A stretch of DNA of 64,000 bases, taken from positions 186,001 through 250,000 of the forward strand of contig NZ_NTJD01000002.1 of assembly GCF_002358085.1 (NCBI RefSeq). The letters run 5' to 3'. This DNA is from Pseudothioclava arenosa (GTDB lineage: Bacteria > Pseudomonadota > Alphaproteobacteria > Rhodobacterales > Rhodobacteraceae). The notes under the pieces are model-generated. The model was given only the letters and a program-made list of their open reading frames with translations. It did not search any database and had not been told where the DNA came from. This document shows, one piece after another, positions 45,510 through 56,385 of the stretch (position 1 is the first letter of the stretch; the number at the start of each line of letters is the position of its first letter). A program made the position numbers and the translations under genes.

Positions 45510-46610
45510 ATGACCCACCAATCCCCCCTTCTCCTGATCGCCGCCGGAGGCACCGGCGGCCATATGTTTCCGGCGCAGGCACTGGCCGAGGCGATGGTGG
45601 CGCGCGGCTGGCGCGTCAAGCTCTCGACCGATGCGCGCGGCGCGCGCTATGCGGGCGCCTTCCCGCAAGAGGTGAAGATCGAGCAGGTTCCTTCGGCGAC
45701 CTTCGCGCGCGGCGGCCCTCTGGCCAAGCTCCTGGTGCCGTTCCGCATCGCGGGCGGTGTTGCCAGCGCGCTGCTGCGCAACGCGATGGATCGCCCGCAG
45801 GTGGTCGTGGGGTTTGGCGGCTATCCGACGATCCCGGCGATGGCTTCGGCCTGGGCCTTGCGCATTCCGCGCGCGATCCATGAACAGAACGGCGTGATGG
45901 GGCGGGTGAACCGCGTGTTCGCGCGCCGCGTCGACCGTCTGGCCTGCGGCACCTGGCCGACCGATGTGCCCGAGGGCGTCGAGGCCTATCATGTCGGCAA
46001 CCCGGTGCGGGGCGCCGTGCTGGACCGCGCCGCCGCCCCCTATATTCCGCCCGGCGATTACCCAATGTCGGTGCTGGTGATCGGCGGCTCGCAGGGCGCG
46101 CGAATTCTGTCCGACATGGTGCCCGCCGCGATTGCCGAACTGCCGGGTGCGACGCTTGCCAACCTGCGTGTCGCCCATCAGGCGCGCGGCGAGGACATGG
46201 AGCGCGTGACCGAGGCCTATGCCCGCATCGGGATTGCCGCCGATGTGCAGCCCTTCTTTACCGATGTGCCGCGCCGGCTGTCGGAATGCCAGCTGGTGAT
46301 CTCGCGCTCGGGCGCCTCGTCGGTGGCCGATATTTCCGTGATCGGGCGGCCCTCGATCCTTATCCCCTATGCCGCCGCCGCGGGAGACCACCAGACCGCC
46401 AACGCGCGCGGGCTCTCCGAGGCCGGTGCCGCAACCGTGATCCCCGAAAGCCGGCTCAATGCGCAGATCCTCGCCCGTGAGATCCTCCGGGTGCTGGACA
46501 ATCCCGCCGGGGCGTCGCAAATGGCTCGGGCCGCGCTGGCGACGGGGCTTCCCGATGCCACCGAGCGGCTGGTCGCCCTTGTCGAAGATCTTGCAGGACA
46601 GAACGCATGA
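45510..46610 (+). CDS. murG: UDP-GlcNAc transferase MurG
   Basis: MurG adds GlcNAc to lipid I, giving lipid II on the cytoplasmic face. The 366-residue GT-B protein shows [46 protein letters not shown] and the [10 protein letters not shown] loop, plus the donor-binding [12 protein letters not shown]. It overlaps murC by four bases. Confidence 0.96.
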   Translation: MTHQSPLLLIAAGGTGGHMFPAQALAEAMVARGWRVKLSTDARGARYAGAFPQEVKIEQVPSATFARGGPLAKLLVPFRIAGGVASALLRNAMDRPQVVVGFGGYPTIPAMASAWALRIPRAIHEQNGVMGRVNRVFARRVDRLACGTWPTDVPEGVEAYHVGNPVRGAVLDRAAAPYIPPGDYPMSVLVIGGSQGARILSDMVPAAIAELPGATLANLRVAHQARGEDMERVTEAYARIGIAADVQPFFTDVPRRLSECQLVISRSGASSVADISVIGRPSILIPYAAAAGDHQTANARGLSEAGAATVIPESRLNAQILAREILRVLDNPAGASQMARAALATGLPDATERLVALVEDLAGQNA

Positions 46611-48022
46611 ACGCCACGAAACTTCCCGGTGAACTCGGACCCATCCATTTCGTCGGTATCGGCGGTATCGGCATGTCGGGGATCGCGGAAGTGCTGATGA
46701 CGCAGGGCTTTGCGGTGCAGGGCTCGGATGCGAAGGCCTCGAAAATCACCGACCGTCTGCAATCGCTGGGCGCGACCTTCTTTGAGGGGCAGCGCGCCGA
46801 GAATATCGGAGATGCCGCCGTCGTCGTGATTTCCTCGGCGATCAAAAAGGGCAATCCCGAGCTGGAAGAGGCGCGCAAGCGGGGCCTGCCCGTCGTGCGC
46901 CGCGCCGAGATGCTGGCCGAGCTGATGCGGTTGCGCTCGAACATCGCGATCGCCGGGACGCACGGCAAGACCACCACCACCACGATGGTGGCGACGCTTC
47001 TGGATAAGGGCCATTTCGACCCGACCGTGATCAACGGCGGTATCATCCACGCCTATGGCTCGAACGCGCGGGCTGGCGCGGGCGAATGGATGGTGGTCGA
47101 GGCCGATGAATCGGACGGCTCGTTCAACCGCCTGCCCGCCACCATCGCCATCGTCACCAATATCGACCCCGAGCACATGGAGCATTGGGGCGATTTCGAC
47201 AAGCTGCGCGAAGGTTTCTACAATTTCGTCTCGAATATCCCGTTCTACGGGCTGGCGGTGTGCTGCACCGACCACCCCGAGGTGCAGTCGCTTGTCGCCC
47301 GGATCACCGACCGCCGCGTGGTGACCTTCGGCTTCAACGCGCAGGCGGACGTGCGCGCGATCAACCTGCGCTACGAGGCGGGGATCGCCCATTTCGACGT
47401 TGCCCTGCAAGGCGAGGCCGAGCCCTCGGTGATCGAGGGCTGCACGCTTCCGATGCCCGGAGACCATAACGTTTCCAACGCCTTGGCTGCGATTGCGGTG
47501 GCGCGTCATCTCGGCATGAAGCGCGAGGAAATCCGCGAGGCGCTGGCCGCTTTCGGCGGCGTCAACCGCCGCTTTACCAAGGTTGGCGAGGTTCTGGGCG
47601 GGGTCACCATCATCGACGATTACGGCCATCACCCGGTTGAGATCGCGGCTGTTCTGCGCGCCGCGCGTCAGGCCGTGGCCGGCACCCCCGGCGCGCGCGT
47701 GATCGCGGTGCACCAGCCGCATCGCTATTCGCGCCTGCAGTCGCTGTTCGAAGATTTCTGCACCTGTTTCAACGAGGCCGATGTCGTCGCCATCGCCGAG
47801 GTCTATGCCGCGGGCGAAGAGCCGATTCCGGGCGCGACCCGCGACGATCTGGTCGCCGGGCTGATCGCCCATGGCCATCGTCAGGCGCGCGCTTTGCTGA
47901 CCGAGGAAGACTTGGGCCGCCTCGTGCGCGAACAGGCACGCCCGGGCGATATGGTGGTCTGCCTCGGCGCGGGGACGATCTCGGTCTGGGCGAACGGGTT
48001 GCCAGCGAAGCTGGGGAACTGA
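46607..48022 (+). CDS. murC: UDP-MurNAc-L-alanine ligase MurC
   Basis: MurC adds L-alanine to UDP-MurNAc. The 471-residue Mur ligase has [18 protein letters not shown], the ATP loop [24 protein letters not shown] and [12 protein letters not shown]. Overlaps murG; its stop lies one base before the permease gene. Confidence 0.97.
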   Translation: MNATKLPGELGPIHFVGIGGIGMSGIAEVLMTQGFAVQGSDAKASKITDRLQSLGATFFEGQRAENIGDAAVVVISSAIKKGNPELEEARKRGLPVVRRAEMLAELMRLRSNIAIAGTHGKTTTTTMVATLLDKGHFDPTVINGGIIHAYGSNARAGAGEWMVVEADESDGSFNRLPATIAIVTNIDPEHMEHWGDFDKLREGFYNFVSNIPFYGLAVCCTDHPEVQSLVARITDRRVVTFGFNAQADVRAINLRYEAGIAHFDVALQGEAEPSVIEGCTLPMPGDHNVSNALAAIAVARHLGMKREEIREALAAFGGVNRRFTKVGEVLGGVTIIDDYGHHPVEIAAVLRAARQAVAGTPGARVIAVHQPHRYSRLQSLFEDFCTCFNEADVVAIAEVYAAGEEPIPGATRDDLVAGLIAHGHRQARALLTEEDLGRLVREQARPGDMVVCLGAGTISVWANGLPAKLGN

Positions 48023-48023
48023 G

Positions 48024-49214
48024 ATGGCGGGGGGCGGGCTCCAGAGACGCCTCGGCCCCGCGCTGCTGACCGCCTACGGGGTCGGCGTCATGGTCGGTGC
48101 GGGCATCTATGTGCTGGTCGGCGCGATGGTGGCGGATGCGGGCGTCTGGGCGCCGCTGGCCTTTGTCGCGGCCGGATTGATCGCCGCGCCCACGGCCCTG
48201 TCCTATGCCGAGCTGTCCGTGCGCCTGCCCGAAGCGGCGGGCGAGGTCGCCTATGTCGAAGAGGGGCTGGGGCTGCACCGTCTGGCGGTGGTGGTCGGGC
48301 TTGCGATCGTTCTGGCGGGGGTGATTTCGGCGGCGGCGGTGCTGCGCGGAGGCGCGGGCTATCTGGGCGCGCTGGTCCCGATCGAGCAACGCTGGCTGAT
48401 CCTCGGGCTGGGCGTGGCGTTGGTGGTGATTGCCTGCGTGGGGGTGCTGGAATCCATCAGCTTTGCCGCGATCCTGACGCTGATCGAGGTGGTCGGGCTT
48501 GTTCTGGTGATCTGGGCGGGGTTTTCCGCGCCGCCGGTGCCGGATTATACCGCGCCGCTCGCAGTGCCCTGGGTGGGCATTGCCTCGGCGGCGGCGCTGG
48601 CGTTCTTCGCCTTCATCGGTTTTGAGGATATCGTCAACATGGCCGAGGAGGTGCGCGACCCGACCCGGACCATGCCGCGCGCGATCCTGGCCGCGCTGGC
48701 GATCACGACGCTTTTGTACCTGACCGTCTCGACCGCCGCCGTGCGCGCCGTGCCGCAAGCGGCTTTGGCGGGCTCCGAGCGGCCCTTGGCGCTTGTGTGG
48801 GAGACCTCGGGGCTCTCGCCTCTGGTCCTGCCCGCGATCGCGGTGGCGGCGGCGCTGAACGGGGTGCTGGCGCAGGTGGTGATGGCCGCGCGGGTGCTGT
48901 TTGGCCTGGGCGGACGGGCTCCGGCGTTGGCGCTGTTTCACAACGCCCATCCGCGCCTTGGCACGCCGATCCTGGCCACGCTTCTGGCCGGGGGCGCGAT
49001 GCTCGTCGCGGCGCTGGCGCTGCCGGTTTCGGCGCTGGCCGAGGCCACCTCGATGGTTCTGCTCAGCGTCTTCGTGCTGGTCAATGTTTCGCTGATTTTC
49101 CTCAAGCGCCGCGTGCCCGAGGCACCGTTCCGCGTGCCGATGATCGTGCCGCTGTTCGCCGCGCTCGCTTCGGCGGTGGCGCTTGGATTTGCCGTTTGGG
49201 GGATGCTCGGATGA
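48024..49214 (+). CDS. APC-family amino acid permease
   Basis: The 396-residue protein has 10 to 12 helices and the APC consensus GVGVMVGAGIYVLVGAM (helix 1) and FFAFIGFEDIVNMAEEVRDPTRTMPRAI (helix 6-7), pointing to amino acid or polyamine transport; substrate unknown. It lies between murC and the DUF2484 gene, with a one-base gap upstream and a four-base overlap downstream, so it is fully woven into the dcw operon. This is not a standard dcw member. Confidence 0.88.
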   Translation: MAGGGLQRRLGPALLTAYGVGVMVGAGIYVLVGAMVADAGVWAPLAFVAAGLIAAPTALSYAELSVRLPEAAGEVAYVEEGLGLHRLAVVVGLAIVLAGVISAAAVLRGGAGYLGALVPIEQRWLILGLGVALVVIACVGVLESISFAAILTLIEVVGLVLVIWAGFSAPPVPDYTAPLAVPWVGIASAAALAFFAFIGFEDIVNMAEEVRDPTRTMPRAILAALAITTLLYLTVSTAAVRAVPQAALAGSERPLALVWETSGLSPLVLPAIAVAAALNGVLAQVVMAARVLFGLGGRAPALALFHNAHPRLGTPILATLLAGGAMLVAALALPVSALAEATSMVLLSVFVLVNVSLIFLKRRVPEAPFRVPMIVPLFAALASAVALGFAVWGMLG

Positions 49215-49447
49215 CGCCGTCGCTGATCGCTGCCTGCCTCTGGGCGCTGATTGCCACGCTGATCGCGCTGGGGCCGCGGCGTTTCCATTGGCGCGCGGCC
49301 TGGGGCCTGATAGGGCTGGGCGTGCCGCTCCTTGGCTGGGTCACCTATGAAAACGGCGTGCTCGTCGGGCTATTGGTGATGGCCGGGGGCATGAGCGTCT
49401 TGCGCTGGCCGCTGATCTATCTGTGGCGCAGGCTGCGTGGGGCGTAA
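49211..49447 (+). CDS. DUF2484 family small membrane protein
   Basis: The 78-residue protein consists of three short helices: LIAACLWALIATLIAL, WGLIGLGVPLLGWV and GVLVGLLVMAGGMSVLRWP, ending in a basic tail (LWRRLRGA). The GPRRFHWRAAW and LRWPLIYLWRR pattern is that of DUF2484, found between murC and murB in Rhodobacterales. Function unknown; position suggests a role in wall synthesis. Confidence 0.8.
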   Translation: MTPSLIAACLWALIATLIALGPRRFHWRAAWGLIGLGVPLLGWVTYENGVLVGLLVMAGGMSVLRWPLIYLWRRLRGA

Positions 49448-49482
49448 GCCGGAGCACAATTGGAAGAACAAGGTGGGATACC

Positions 49483-49749
49483 ATGAAGGTTGAATATATC
49501 CAGGCGCTGATCCTGGCCGGGCCGACGCTGCTTCTGGCGATCTGGGGCGGACGTGAGCTGTGGCGCGCGGGTCATCGGCGCATGGTGCAATGGGTGACGC
49601 TGGGCTGCACGGCGGCAACGCTGGCGATGGTCGCGCCGCTGATGATGACGCGCCATTTGGCCGCGATGCTGGTCGCGGGGGCAGGGGTGCTGCTGGTCGC
49701 GCCGGTCGCCTTGGGGCTGATGATCGCGATGGCAATGGGCCGCCGCTAA
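49483..49749 (+). CDS. Small membrane protein of unknown function
   Basis: The 88-residue protein has three hydrophobic stretches (IQALILAGPTLLLAIW, VTLGCTAATLAMVAPLMM, AGAGVLLVAPVALGLMIAMAM). ATG at 49483 follows AAGGTGGGA at good distance. No domain recognised. It lies between the DUF2484 gene and murB, transcribed with the cluster. Confidence 0.6.
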   Translation: MKVEYIQALILAGPTLLLAIWGGRELWRAGHRRMVQWVTLGCTAATLAMVAPLMMTRHLAAMLVAGAGVLLVAPVALGLMIAMAMGRR

Positions 49750-49797
49750 ACCGCGATCGGGCTTGCCTCGCAGGGCCCGCGCCGCTACGAGAACGCC

Positions 49798-50730
49798 ATG
49801 ACCGAGTGCCCTTCTTCCTATGTTCCGCGTGGCGTGCTGACGCCCGATCGTTCGCTCGCCGAACTGACCTGGCTGCGCGTGGGCGGGCCGGCGGACTGGC
49901 TGTTTCAGCCTGCCGATACCGAGGATCTCTGTGCCTTTCTGGCGGGGCTTCCGCCCGAGGTCGCGGTGTTTCCGATGGGTGTCGGCTCGAACCTGATCGT
50001 GCGCGATGGCGGTATCCGCGCGGTGGTGATCCGGCTCGGACGGGGCTTTAACGGCATCGAGGTGCAGGGCGAACGCGTGATCGCGGGGGCCGCCGCGCTC
50101 GATGCTCATGTCGCGCGCCGCGCCGCTGCCGAGGGCCGAGACCTGACCTTCTTGCGCACCATTCCCGGCGCCATCGGTGGCGCGATCCGGATGAACGCGG
50201 GTTGCTATGGCTCTTATGTCGCCGATCACCTGATCGAGGCGCATGCGATCACCCGAGCGGGTGAGAAGGTGGTGATCCCGGCGGCCGATCTGCATCTGGC
50301 CTATCGGTCCTCGACCCTGCCCGAAGGCTGGGTGCTGACCGGCGGCGTCTTTGCCGCCAAGGCCGGCGATCCGGCGCAGCTTGAGGCGCGGATGGAGGAT
50401 CAGCTTGCCAAGCGCGATGCCTCGCAGCCCACCAAGGAACGCTCGGCCGGCTCGACCTTCCGCAACCCGGCGGGCTATTCATCGACCGGGCGGGCGGATG
50501 ATGTGCATGACCTCAAGGCCTGGAAGGTCATCGACGAGGCCGGGATGCGCGGTGCCCGCGTGGGCGGTGCGCAAATGTCTGAAATGCATTCCAATTTCAT
50601 GATCAACGCGGGCGGGGCCACGGCCGAAGATCTGGAAACCCTGGGCGAGGAAGTCCGCAAAAAGGTTTTGCAGACGCAGGGAATTTCGCTAGAGTGGGAA
50701 ATCATGCGGGTCGGCGACCACAAGCGGTGA
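49798..50730 (+). CDS. murB: UDP-N-acetylenolpyruvoylglucosamine reductase MurB
   Basis: MurB reduces the enolpyruvyl group to lactyl, giving UDP-MurNAc. The 310-residue FAD enzyme (type II) shows [50 protein letters not shown] and [13 protein letters not shown] with the catalytic Ser, and [15 protein letters not shown] at 49798. Confidence 0.96.
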   Translation: MTECPSSYVPRGVLTPDRSLAELTWLRVGGPADWLFQPADTEDLCAFLAGLPPEVAVFPMGVGSNLIVRDGGIRAVVIRLGRGFNGIEVQGERVIAGAAALDAHVARRAAAEGRDLTFLRTIPGAIGGAIRMNAGCYGSYVADHLIEAHAITRAGEKVVIPAADLHLAYRSSTLPEGWVLTGGVFAAKAGDPAQLEARMEDQLAKRDASQPTKERSAGSTFRNPAGYSSTGRADDVHDLKAWKVIDEAGMRGARVGGAQMSEMHSNFMINAGGATAEDLETLGEEVRKKVLQTQGISLEWEIMRVGDHKR

Positions 50731-50787
50731 TCGCGGCGCGTATCAAGCAACAAGATTGACGGGGATAACCCCGCAAGAGGCGATAAA

Positions 50788-51711
50788 GTGGCGGGTATGT
50801 CGAGCAGGGCAACCCACCGTGTGGCGGTACTTTTGGGCGGACCTTCGGCTGAGCGCGAAGTGTCTTTGTCCTCTGGGCGCGAATGCGCCAAGGCGCTGCG
50901 GGTGGCAGGGTATCAGGTGATCGAGGTCGATGCGGGCCCCGACCTTGCCAATGTGCTTGCCGATCTTAAGCCTGATTGTGTTTTCAATGCCTTGCATGGC
51001 CGCTGGGGCGAGGATGGCTGCGTCCAGGGGCTTCTGGAGTGGCTGCGCATTCCCTATACCCATTCGGGCGTTCTGGCCTCGGCGCTGGCGATGGACAAGG
51101 CGCGCGCCAAAGAGGCCTACCGCGTCGCCGGTCTGCCCATCGTCGAGAGCGTGATCGTCCCGAAAGCCGAGGCGATGGCGCGTCATGTGATGCCCGCGCC
51201 CTATGTCGTGAAGCCGAATAACGAAGGGTCTTCCGTCGGCGTCTATCTGGTGATGGAGGGCGCCAACAGCCCGCCGCGCCTCTCTGACGAGATGCCCGAG
51301 ATGGTGATGGTGGAAGCCTATGTGCCCGGCCGCGAGATGACCGTCGCCGTGATGGGCGATCGCGCGCTTTGCGTGACCGAGATCATCACGACGGGCTGGT
51401 ATGATTACGACGCGAAATACAAAGAGGGCGGCTCGCGCCACGTGCTGCCCGCCGAGCTGCCGCCCGCAGTCACCGAGGCTTGCCTTGACTACGCGCTGCG
51501 CGCCCATGAGGCGCTTGGCTGCCGGGGCATGAGCCGCACCGATTTCCGCTGGAACGAGGCGCGCGGGCTTGAGGGGCTCGTGCTGCTGGAAACCAACACC
51601 CAGCCCGGCATGACGCCGACCTCGCTTGCGCCCGAACAGGCCGCGCATGTCGGGATTTCCTTCCCGGAACTGGTCGCCTGGATGGTGGAGGACGCCTCAT
51701 GCAACAGGTGA
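50788..51711 (+). CDS. ddl: D-alanine-D-alanine ligase
   Basis: Ddl makes the D-Ala-D-Ala dipeptide used by MurF. The 307-residue ATP-grasp protein shows [33 protein letters not shown], the [16 protein letters not shown] segment and [19 protein letters not shown] at 50788 is seven bases after GAGG; ATG at 50797 is an alternative. A CGGGG-ATAA-CCCCG hairpin lies just upstream (50760-50773). It overlaps ftsQ by 13 bases. Confidence 0.95.
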   Translation: MAGMSSRATHRVAVLLGGPSAEREVSLSSGRECAKALRVAGYQVIEVDAGPDLANVLADLKPDCVFNALHGRWGEDGCVQGLLEWLRIPYTHSGVLASALAMDKARAKEAYRVAGLPIVESVIVPKAEAMARHVMPAPYVVKPNNEGSSVGVYLVMEGANSPPRLSDEMPEMVMVEAYVPGREMTVAVMGDRALCVTEIITTGWYDYDAKYKEGGSRHVLPAELPPAVTEACLDYALRAHEALGCRGMSRTDFRWNEARGLEGLVLLETNTQPGMTPTSLAPEQAAHVGISFPELVAWMVEDASCNR

Positions 51712-52937
51712 ACCCGCCCTATGTGCCGCCGGGCCGTGACCCGGTTCGTGACGCCGCCGAGCCACGCCTTGAGGGGCAGAAGCTGCGCTTTGCCCATGGT
51801 CACCCGGCGCATCCGCAGACCAAGAACCGCCCCCTGGCCGAACCGGTGATCCACCGCTCGACCGATCATCCGCAGGGTCATCGCCCGCAGCCCTTCGCGC
51901 CGCTCGCCCCGCATGCGGGAGCCGAGGCCGGGGCCGAGGCGCATCCGCACCTGCATCTGCACGACCAGCTCGAGGCACAGGCCCATCCGCGCCCGCAGCC
52001 CGAACCTGCCGCACCGCGCCTGTCTGCGCGCCGGCAGATGCCGCTGCATGCCGACCCGGCGCCCCGTCATGTGGCGGTGCCGCGCCGTGACCCGGCACCT
52101 TCGCGCCTTGCCTACAAGCTCAACCGCCTCTGGCTGCGTCCGGCCGTGCGCGTCACCACCCGCATCGGCGTGCCGGTGTTCCTGGTGGTGCTCGGGCTTG
52201 GCGCCTGGCTCGGTGACGCCGATCGCCGCGCCGCCATCGTCGGCAAATACGACCAGATCCGCGAGCGGATCGAGCATCAGCCTGCCTTCATGGTTTCGCT
52301 GCTCAAGATCGAGGGCGCGAGCCCCGAGGTCGATGCCGCGATCCGCGCGCTGGCGCCCGTCGACCTGCCGGCCTCGTCCTTTGACATCGACCTTGCCGCC
52401 TATCGCCATCAGATCACCCGCCTCGACGCGGTGGCCGATGCACGCCTGGTGATCCGTTCGGGCGGCACGCTGGAAATCGCCGTGACCGAACGCGAGCCGG
52501 TGATCTTGTGGCGCACGCACGCCGGGATCGAGATGCTGGACGCAACCGGGCATCGTGTCGCCTCGGTGGTGTCGCGCGATGTGCGCGCGGATCTGCCGCT
52601 GATCGCGGGCGAGGGCGCGGATCGCGCCGTCCCCGAGGCGCTGTCGCTGCTCAAGGCGGCGGGGCCCTTGCTGCCGCGCATCCGCGGGCTGCAGCGCATG
52701 GGCGAGCGGCGCTGGGATATCGTGCTCGATCGCGAGCAGCGCCTGATGCTGCCCGAAACCGATGCCGTGCGCGCGCTTGACCGCGTGCTCGCGCTGGACG
52801 CCGCCGAAGACCTCTTGGCGCGCGACTTCACCCATCTTGACCTGCGCAACACAGACCGACCGACGATCCGGCTTTCCGAACATGCGCTTGCGCAGTTCCG
52901 CCTGATCTCTTCGGCAGCCAGTGAGACCAAGCCATGA
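51699..52937 (+). CDS. ftsQ: Cell division protein FtsQ with a long His/Pro-rich N-terminal tail
   Basis: The 412-residue protein has the FtsQ body: a membrane helix at about 155-172, a POTRA domain starting near 200 ([17 protein letters not shown]), and the beta domain with [17 protein letters not shown] and the following beta-hairpins. In front is an unusual cytoplasmic tail of about 130 residues rich in Pro, Ala and His (14 His in 1-128, including HPHLHLH at 82-88). The sequence [17 protein letters not shown] at about 129-145 looks like the usual N-terminus of Rhodobacterales FtsQ, so the tail may be an insertion. It overlaps ddl and ftsA. Confidence 0.9.
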   Translation: MQQVNPPYVPPGRDPVRDAAEPRLEGQKLRFAHGHPAHPQTKNRPLAEPVIHRSTDHPQGHRPQPFAPLAPHAGAEAGAEAHPHLHLHDQLEAQAHPRPQPEPAAPRLSARRQMPLHADPAPRHVAVPRRDPAPSRLAYKLNRLWLRPAVRVTTRIGVPVFLVVLGLGAWLGDADRRAAIVGKYDQIRERIEHQPAFMVSLLKIEGASPEVDAAIRALAPVDLPASSFDIDLAAYRHQITRLDAVADARLVIRSGGTLEIAVTEREPVILWRTHAGIEMLDATGHRVASVVSRDVRADLPLIAGEGADRAVPEALSLLKAAGPLLPRIRGLQRMGERRWDIVLDREQRLMLPETDAVRALDRVLALDAAEDLLARDFTHLDLRNTDRPTIRLSEHALAQFRLISSAASETKP

Positions 52938-54268
52938 GCGACCTTTACGAGACCCAGCGAGCGATGCGGAACATGCGCAAGGCGGCGATGCAGCGGGGCG
53001 TGATCGCGCTGCTCGATGTCGGCAGCTCCAAGATTGCCTGCCTCGTGCTGCGCTTTGACGCGCCGCAGGATATCGGCGAACCCGAAAGCGGCGGCCCGCT
53101 GGCCGGGCAGGCGGCGGTGCGGGTGATCGGTGCCGCGACGACCCGCTCGCGCGGGGTACGTTTCGGCGAAATCGACGCCATGGCCGAGACCGAGCGCGCC
53201 ATTCGCACCGCGGTGCAGGCCGCACAAAAGATGGCGCAGACCCGCGTCGACCACGTGATCGCCTGTTTCTCGGGGGCGCAGCCGCGCTCTTACGGGCTGG
53301 CGGGCGAGGTCGAGATCGGTGGCGAGCAGGTCACCGAACTGGACGTCGGCCGGGTGCTGGCCGCCTGCGACATGCCCGACATCGGGCAGGGCCGCGAGGT
53401 GCTCCACGCGCAGCCGGTGAATTTCGCGCTCGATCACCGCACCGGCCTGTCGGACCCGCGCGGCCATAGCGGGCGGCGGCTGGCGACCGACATGCATATG
53501 CTGACCGTCGATGCGGCGGCGATCCACAACCTCGCCTATTGCATCCGGCGCTGCGATCTTGAACTCGCGGGCATCGCCTCGGCGGCCTATGTCTCGGGGA
53601 TTTCCAGCCTTGTCGAGGATGAGCAGGAGCTGGGCTCGGCCTGTATCGACATGGGCGGCGGTGCGACGGGCGTGTCGATCTTCATGAAGAAACACATGAT
53701 TTTCGCCGATGCGGTGCGGCTCGGGGGCGACCATGTTACCCGCGACATCGCGGCGGGGCTGCAGGTGCCGATGGCCGTGGCCGAGCGGATCAAGACCTTC
53801 CACGGCGGCGTGCACGCCACCGGCATGGACGACCGCGAGATGATCGAGCTTTCGGGCAACTCGGGCGATTGGGAAAAGGACCGTCGCCAGGTCAGCCGCA
53901 CCGAGCTGATCGGCATCATGCGCCCGCGCGTCGAAGAGATCCTCGAAGACGTGCGCGCGCTGCTGGACGCGGCCGGGTTCGAACATCTGCCGAGCCAGCA
54001 GATCGTGCTGACCGGTGGCGCGAGCCAGATCCCCGGCCTCGACGGGCTGGCGGCGCGGGTGCTGGGCCAGAACGTGCGCCTTGGTCGGCCGCTGCGGGTG
54101 CAAGGCCTGCCGCAGGCCGCGACCGGTGCGGGCTTTGCCAGCGTCGTCGGTCTCGCGCTGTTTGCCGCGCAGCCGCAAGACGAATGGTGGGATTTCGAGG
54201 TGCCGCAGGACCGGCTTGGGGGGCGTTCGTTCAAGCGCGCGATCCGCTGGTTCCGGGATAACTGGTAA
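52934..54268 (+). CDS. ftsA: Cell division protein FtsA
   Basis: FtsA is the actin-like protein that links FtsZ to the membrane. The 444-residue protein has GVIALLDVGSSKIACLV, the 1C domain, SACIDMGGGATGVSIFM and the ADAVRLGGDHVT segment, then VLTGGASQIPGLDGLAARVL. The C-terminus (RSFKRAIRWFRDNW) is a typical amphipathic membrane-targeting helix. Overlaps ftsQ by four bases. Confidence 0.96.
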   Translation: MSDLYETQRAMRNMRKAAMQRGVIALLDVGSSKIACLVLRFDAPQDIGEPESGGPLAGQAAVRVIGAATTRSRGVRFGEIDAMAETERAIRTAVQAAQKMAQTRVDHVIACFSGAQPRSYGLAGEVEIGGEQVTELDVGRVLAACDMPDIGQGREVLHAQPVNFALDHRTGLSDPRGHSGRRLATDMHMLTVDAAAIHNLAYCIRRCDLELAGIASAAYVSGISSLVEDEQELGSACIDMGGGATGVSIFMKKHMIFADAVRLGGDHVTRDIAAGLQVPMAVAERIKTFHGGVHATGMDDREMIELSGNSGDWEKDRRQVSRTELIGIMRPRVEEILEDVRALLDAAGFEHLPSQQIVLTGGASQIPGLDGLAARVLGQNVRLGRPLRVQGLPQAATGAGFASVVGLALFAAQPQDEWWDFEVPQDRLGGRSFKRAIRWFRDNW

Positions 54269-54376
54269 GAGGTTCGGTGCTAGCTCTGCCGGGTCAAAGC
54301 GCACATCGCGCTAACTCTGGTGGTCTGCGCGAAATACCGCTTACAGGAACAGATTGTAGCGCCATATTTTGTGGGG

Positions 54377-54404
54377 CTTTCGCGTTTTTTGAGTGACGCG
54401 AAAG
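54377..54404. promoter_or_regulatory. Stem-loop in the ftsZ upstream region
   Basis: CTTTCGCG/CGCGAAAG, 8 perfect pairs, 12-base loop, in the 219-base gap between ftsA and ftsZ. No T-run, so not a clear terminator. Confidence 0.5.
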
Positions 54405-54413
54405 ATGAATCTG

Positions 54414-54428
54414 CTAAAATCGGTCTAA
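54414..54428 (+). promoter_or_regulatory. Candidate CtrA site upstream of ftsZ
   Basis: CTAA-N7-CTAA (54414-54417 and 54425-54428) fits the TTAA-N7-TTAA CtrA consensus with C in the first place of both halves. It lies 60 bases before the ftsZ ATG and overlaps the AT-rich part of the promoter region. In Caulobacter CtrA represses ftsZ. Confidence 0.4.
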
Positions 54429-54487
54429 TTTATCGGGGATTTCGGCCGGGGACGGGCCGATTACACAACAAACGACAGGCGGACCCT

Positions 54488-56149
54488 ATGACTTTGAATC
54501 TGATGATGTCGGAGCAGCACGACCTCAAGCCGCGGATTACCGTGTTTGGCGTGGGCGGTGCGGGCGGCAATGCCGTAAACAACATGATCGAGAAGGCGCT
54601 GGAAGGCGTCGAATTCGTGGTGGCCAATACTGACGCGCAGGCGCTGCAACAGTCGAAATCGCAGGCGCGCGTTCAAATGGGCGTGCAGGTGACCGAAGGG
54701 CTCGGCGCGGGTGCGCGTCCGGCCGTTGGCGCCGCTGCCGCCGAAGAGTCGATTGAGCAGATCGTCGATCACCTCGCGGGCGCGCATATGTGCTTCATCA
54801 CCGCCGGCATGGGCGGCGGCACCGGCACCGGCGCTGCGCCGATCATCGCGCAGGCCGCGCGTGAGCTGGGCGTGCTGACTGTCGGCGTCGTGACCAAGCC
54901 GTTCCAGTTCGAAGGCTCCAAGCGGATGCGTCAGGCCGAAGAGGGCATCGAGGCGCTGCAAAAGGTCGTCGACACGCTGATCATCATCCCGAACCAGAAC
55001 CTGTTCCGTCTTGCCAACGAAAAGACCACCTTCACCGAAGCCTTCGCGATGGCCGATGACGTGCTCTATCAGGGCGTGAAGGGCGTGACCGACCTGATGG
55101 TCCGTCCGGGCCTGATCAACCTCGACTTCGCCGACGTCCGCGCGGTGATGGACGAGATGGGCAAGGCGATGATGGGCACGGGCGAGGCCTCGGGCGACGA
55201 GCGCGCCGTGCAGGCTGCCGAGAAGGCGATCGCCAACCCGCTTCTGGACGAGATCAGCCTGAAAGGCGCCAAGGGCGTGCTGATCAACATCACCGGCGGC
55301 TACGATCTGACCCTGTTCGAGCTGGACGAAGCCGCGAACCGGATCCGCGAAGAGGTCGACCCGGATGCGAATATCATCGTCGGCTCGACCCTCGACCCCG
55401 AGATGGAAAACATGATGCGCGTTTCGGTCGTGGCGACCGGCATCGACGCCTCGCTCTCGGTGGGCGAGATCCCGGTGCCGCGCCGCTCGCTGGCCGAGCC
55501 GCTGAAACCCGCCGCCGAGGCCGCGCCCGCGCCGCAACCGGCACCGCAGCCGATGGCGCAACCCGCCGCTGCCCAGGCCGCGCCGGTGCCGCAGCAGGCC
55601 GCGCTGTTCGATACCCCGGTCGCCGAGGCCCCCGCGCCGCAACCGGCTCCGCAGCCTGCGCCGCAACCCGCCCCGCAGGCGGTTGCCCCGCAGCCCGCGC
55701 CGCGCCCGGCGGCCTATCAGCCGCAGGCGGAAGACCTGCCGCCGCCGGCCTATCAGCCGCGCCACGAGCCGGCCGACCTGCATGTCGATGACGACCCCTC
55801 GGCCTATGTGGCGCCGCGTCCGCGTGCCCCGGGGACGCCCTCGCCTGAAGCGCTGGCGCGCCTGCAGGCCGCGGTGAACAAGGTTCCGTCGCCCGCCGCG
55901 CAACGCCCGATGGCGCCGCAGCGCCCGGCCGCGCCCGCACCGCAACCCGCCGCCCCGCAGGGTGAGCGTCCGCGCTTCGGCATCAACTCGCTGATCAACC
56001 GGATGACCGGCCATGGCACCGAGCAGGCGCCCGCCGCCGCGCCGCGCCAGCAGCCGCCGGTGTCGCAGCATGGCGTTTACGATGACGAGGCCGAGGCCAC
56101 CGATGACCGCATCGAAATCCCGGCTTTCCTGCGTCGCCAGGCAAATTAA
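54488..56149 (+). CDS. ftsZ: Cell division protein FtsZ
   Basis: The tubulin-like GTPase forms the Z ring. The 553-residue protein has the conserved core (about 1-335) with GGTGTG in [11 protein letters not shown] at about 108-118 and the T7 loop NLDFADV. A disordered linker of about 200 residues rich in Pro, Ala and Gln follows, with many APQPAPQP repeats. The end, [12 protein letters not shown], is the conserved C-terminal peptide that binds FtsA. ATG at 54488 begins [17 protein letters not shown]; the frame is open upstream but unsupported. Confidence 0.97.
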   Translation: MTLNLMMSEQHDLKPRITVFGVGGAGGNAVNNMIEKALEGVEFVVANTDAQALQQSKSQARVQMGVQVTEGLGAGARPAVGAAAAEESIEQIVDHLAGAHMCFITAGMGGGTGTGAAPIIAQAARELGVLTVGVVTKPFQFEGSKRMRQAEEGIEALQKVVDTLIIIPNQNLFRLANEKTTFTEAFAMADDVLYQGVKGVTDLMVRPGLINLDFADVRAVMDEMGKAMMGTGEASGDERAVQAAEKAIANPLLDEISLKGAKGVLINITGGYDLTLFELDEAANRIREEVDPDANIIVGSTLDPEMENMMRVSVVATGIDASLSVGEIPVPRRSLAEPLKPAAEAAPAPQPAPQPMAQPAAAQAAPVPQQAALFDTPVAEAPAPQPAPQPAPQPAPQAVAPQPAPRPAAYQPQAEDLPPPAYQPRHEPADLHVDDDPSAYVAPRPRAPGTPSPEALARLQAAVNKVPSPAAQRPMAPQRPAAPAPQPAAPQGERPRFGINSLINRMTGHGTEQAPAAAPRQQPPVSQHGVYDDEAEATDDRIEIPAFLRRQAN

Positions 56150-56172
56150 GCCATCACGAAATTAACCAGAGA

Positions 56173-56195
56173 GGCCGGCGCAAGCCGGCCTTTTT
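56173..56195 (+). terminator. Rho-independent terminator after ftsZ
   Basis: GGCCGGC-GCAA-GCCGGCC followed by TTTTT. It separates ftsZ from lpxC, so lpxC must also have its own promoter in the 236-base gap. Confidence 0.9.
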
Positions 56196-56385
56196 GTATT
56201 TGAAAGCAAAGGGTTCATGCGATCCGCGCAGGGTTCCGCTTGTTAACCTTTCGATTGTTTCAATCCGTTACAAAAGGTGAATTGTGCTGCAGGTGCGCTC
56301 TGCCTAAGTGAAGATGCGAGCTCCGGCACAGGTGTTGACCTGCGCGTAAGGAGCGCAAAAGAACAACAGCCCGAGGCGGTTACCT

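Noticed and set aside
56230-56260. TTAACC in the lpxC leader as a CtrA site
   Set aside because: Only one half-site with no partner at seven bases.
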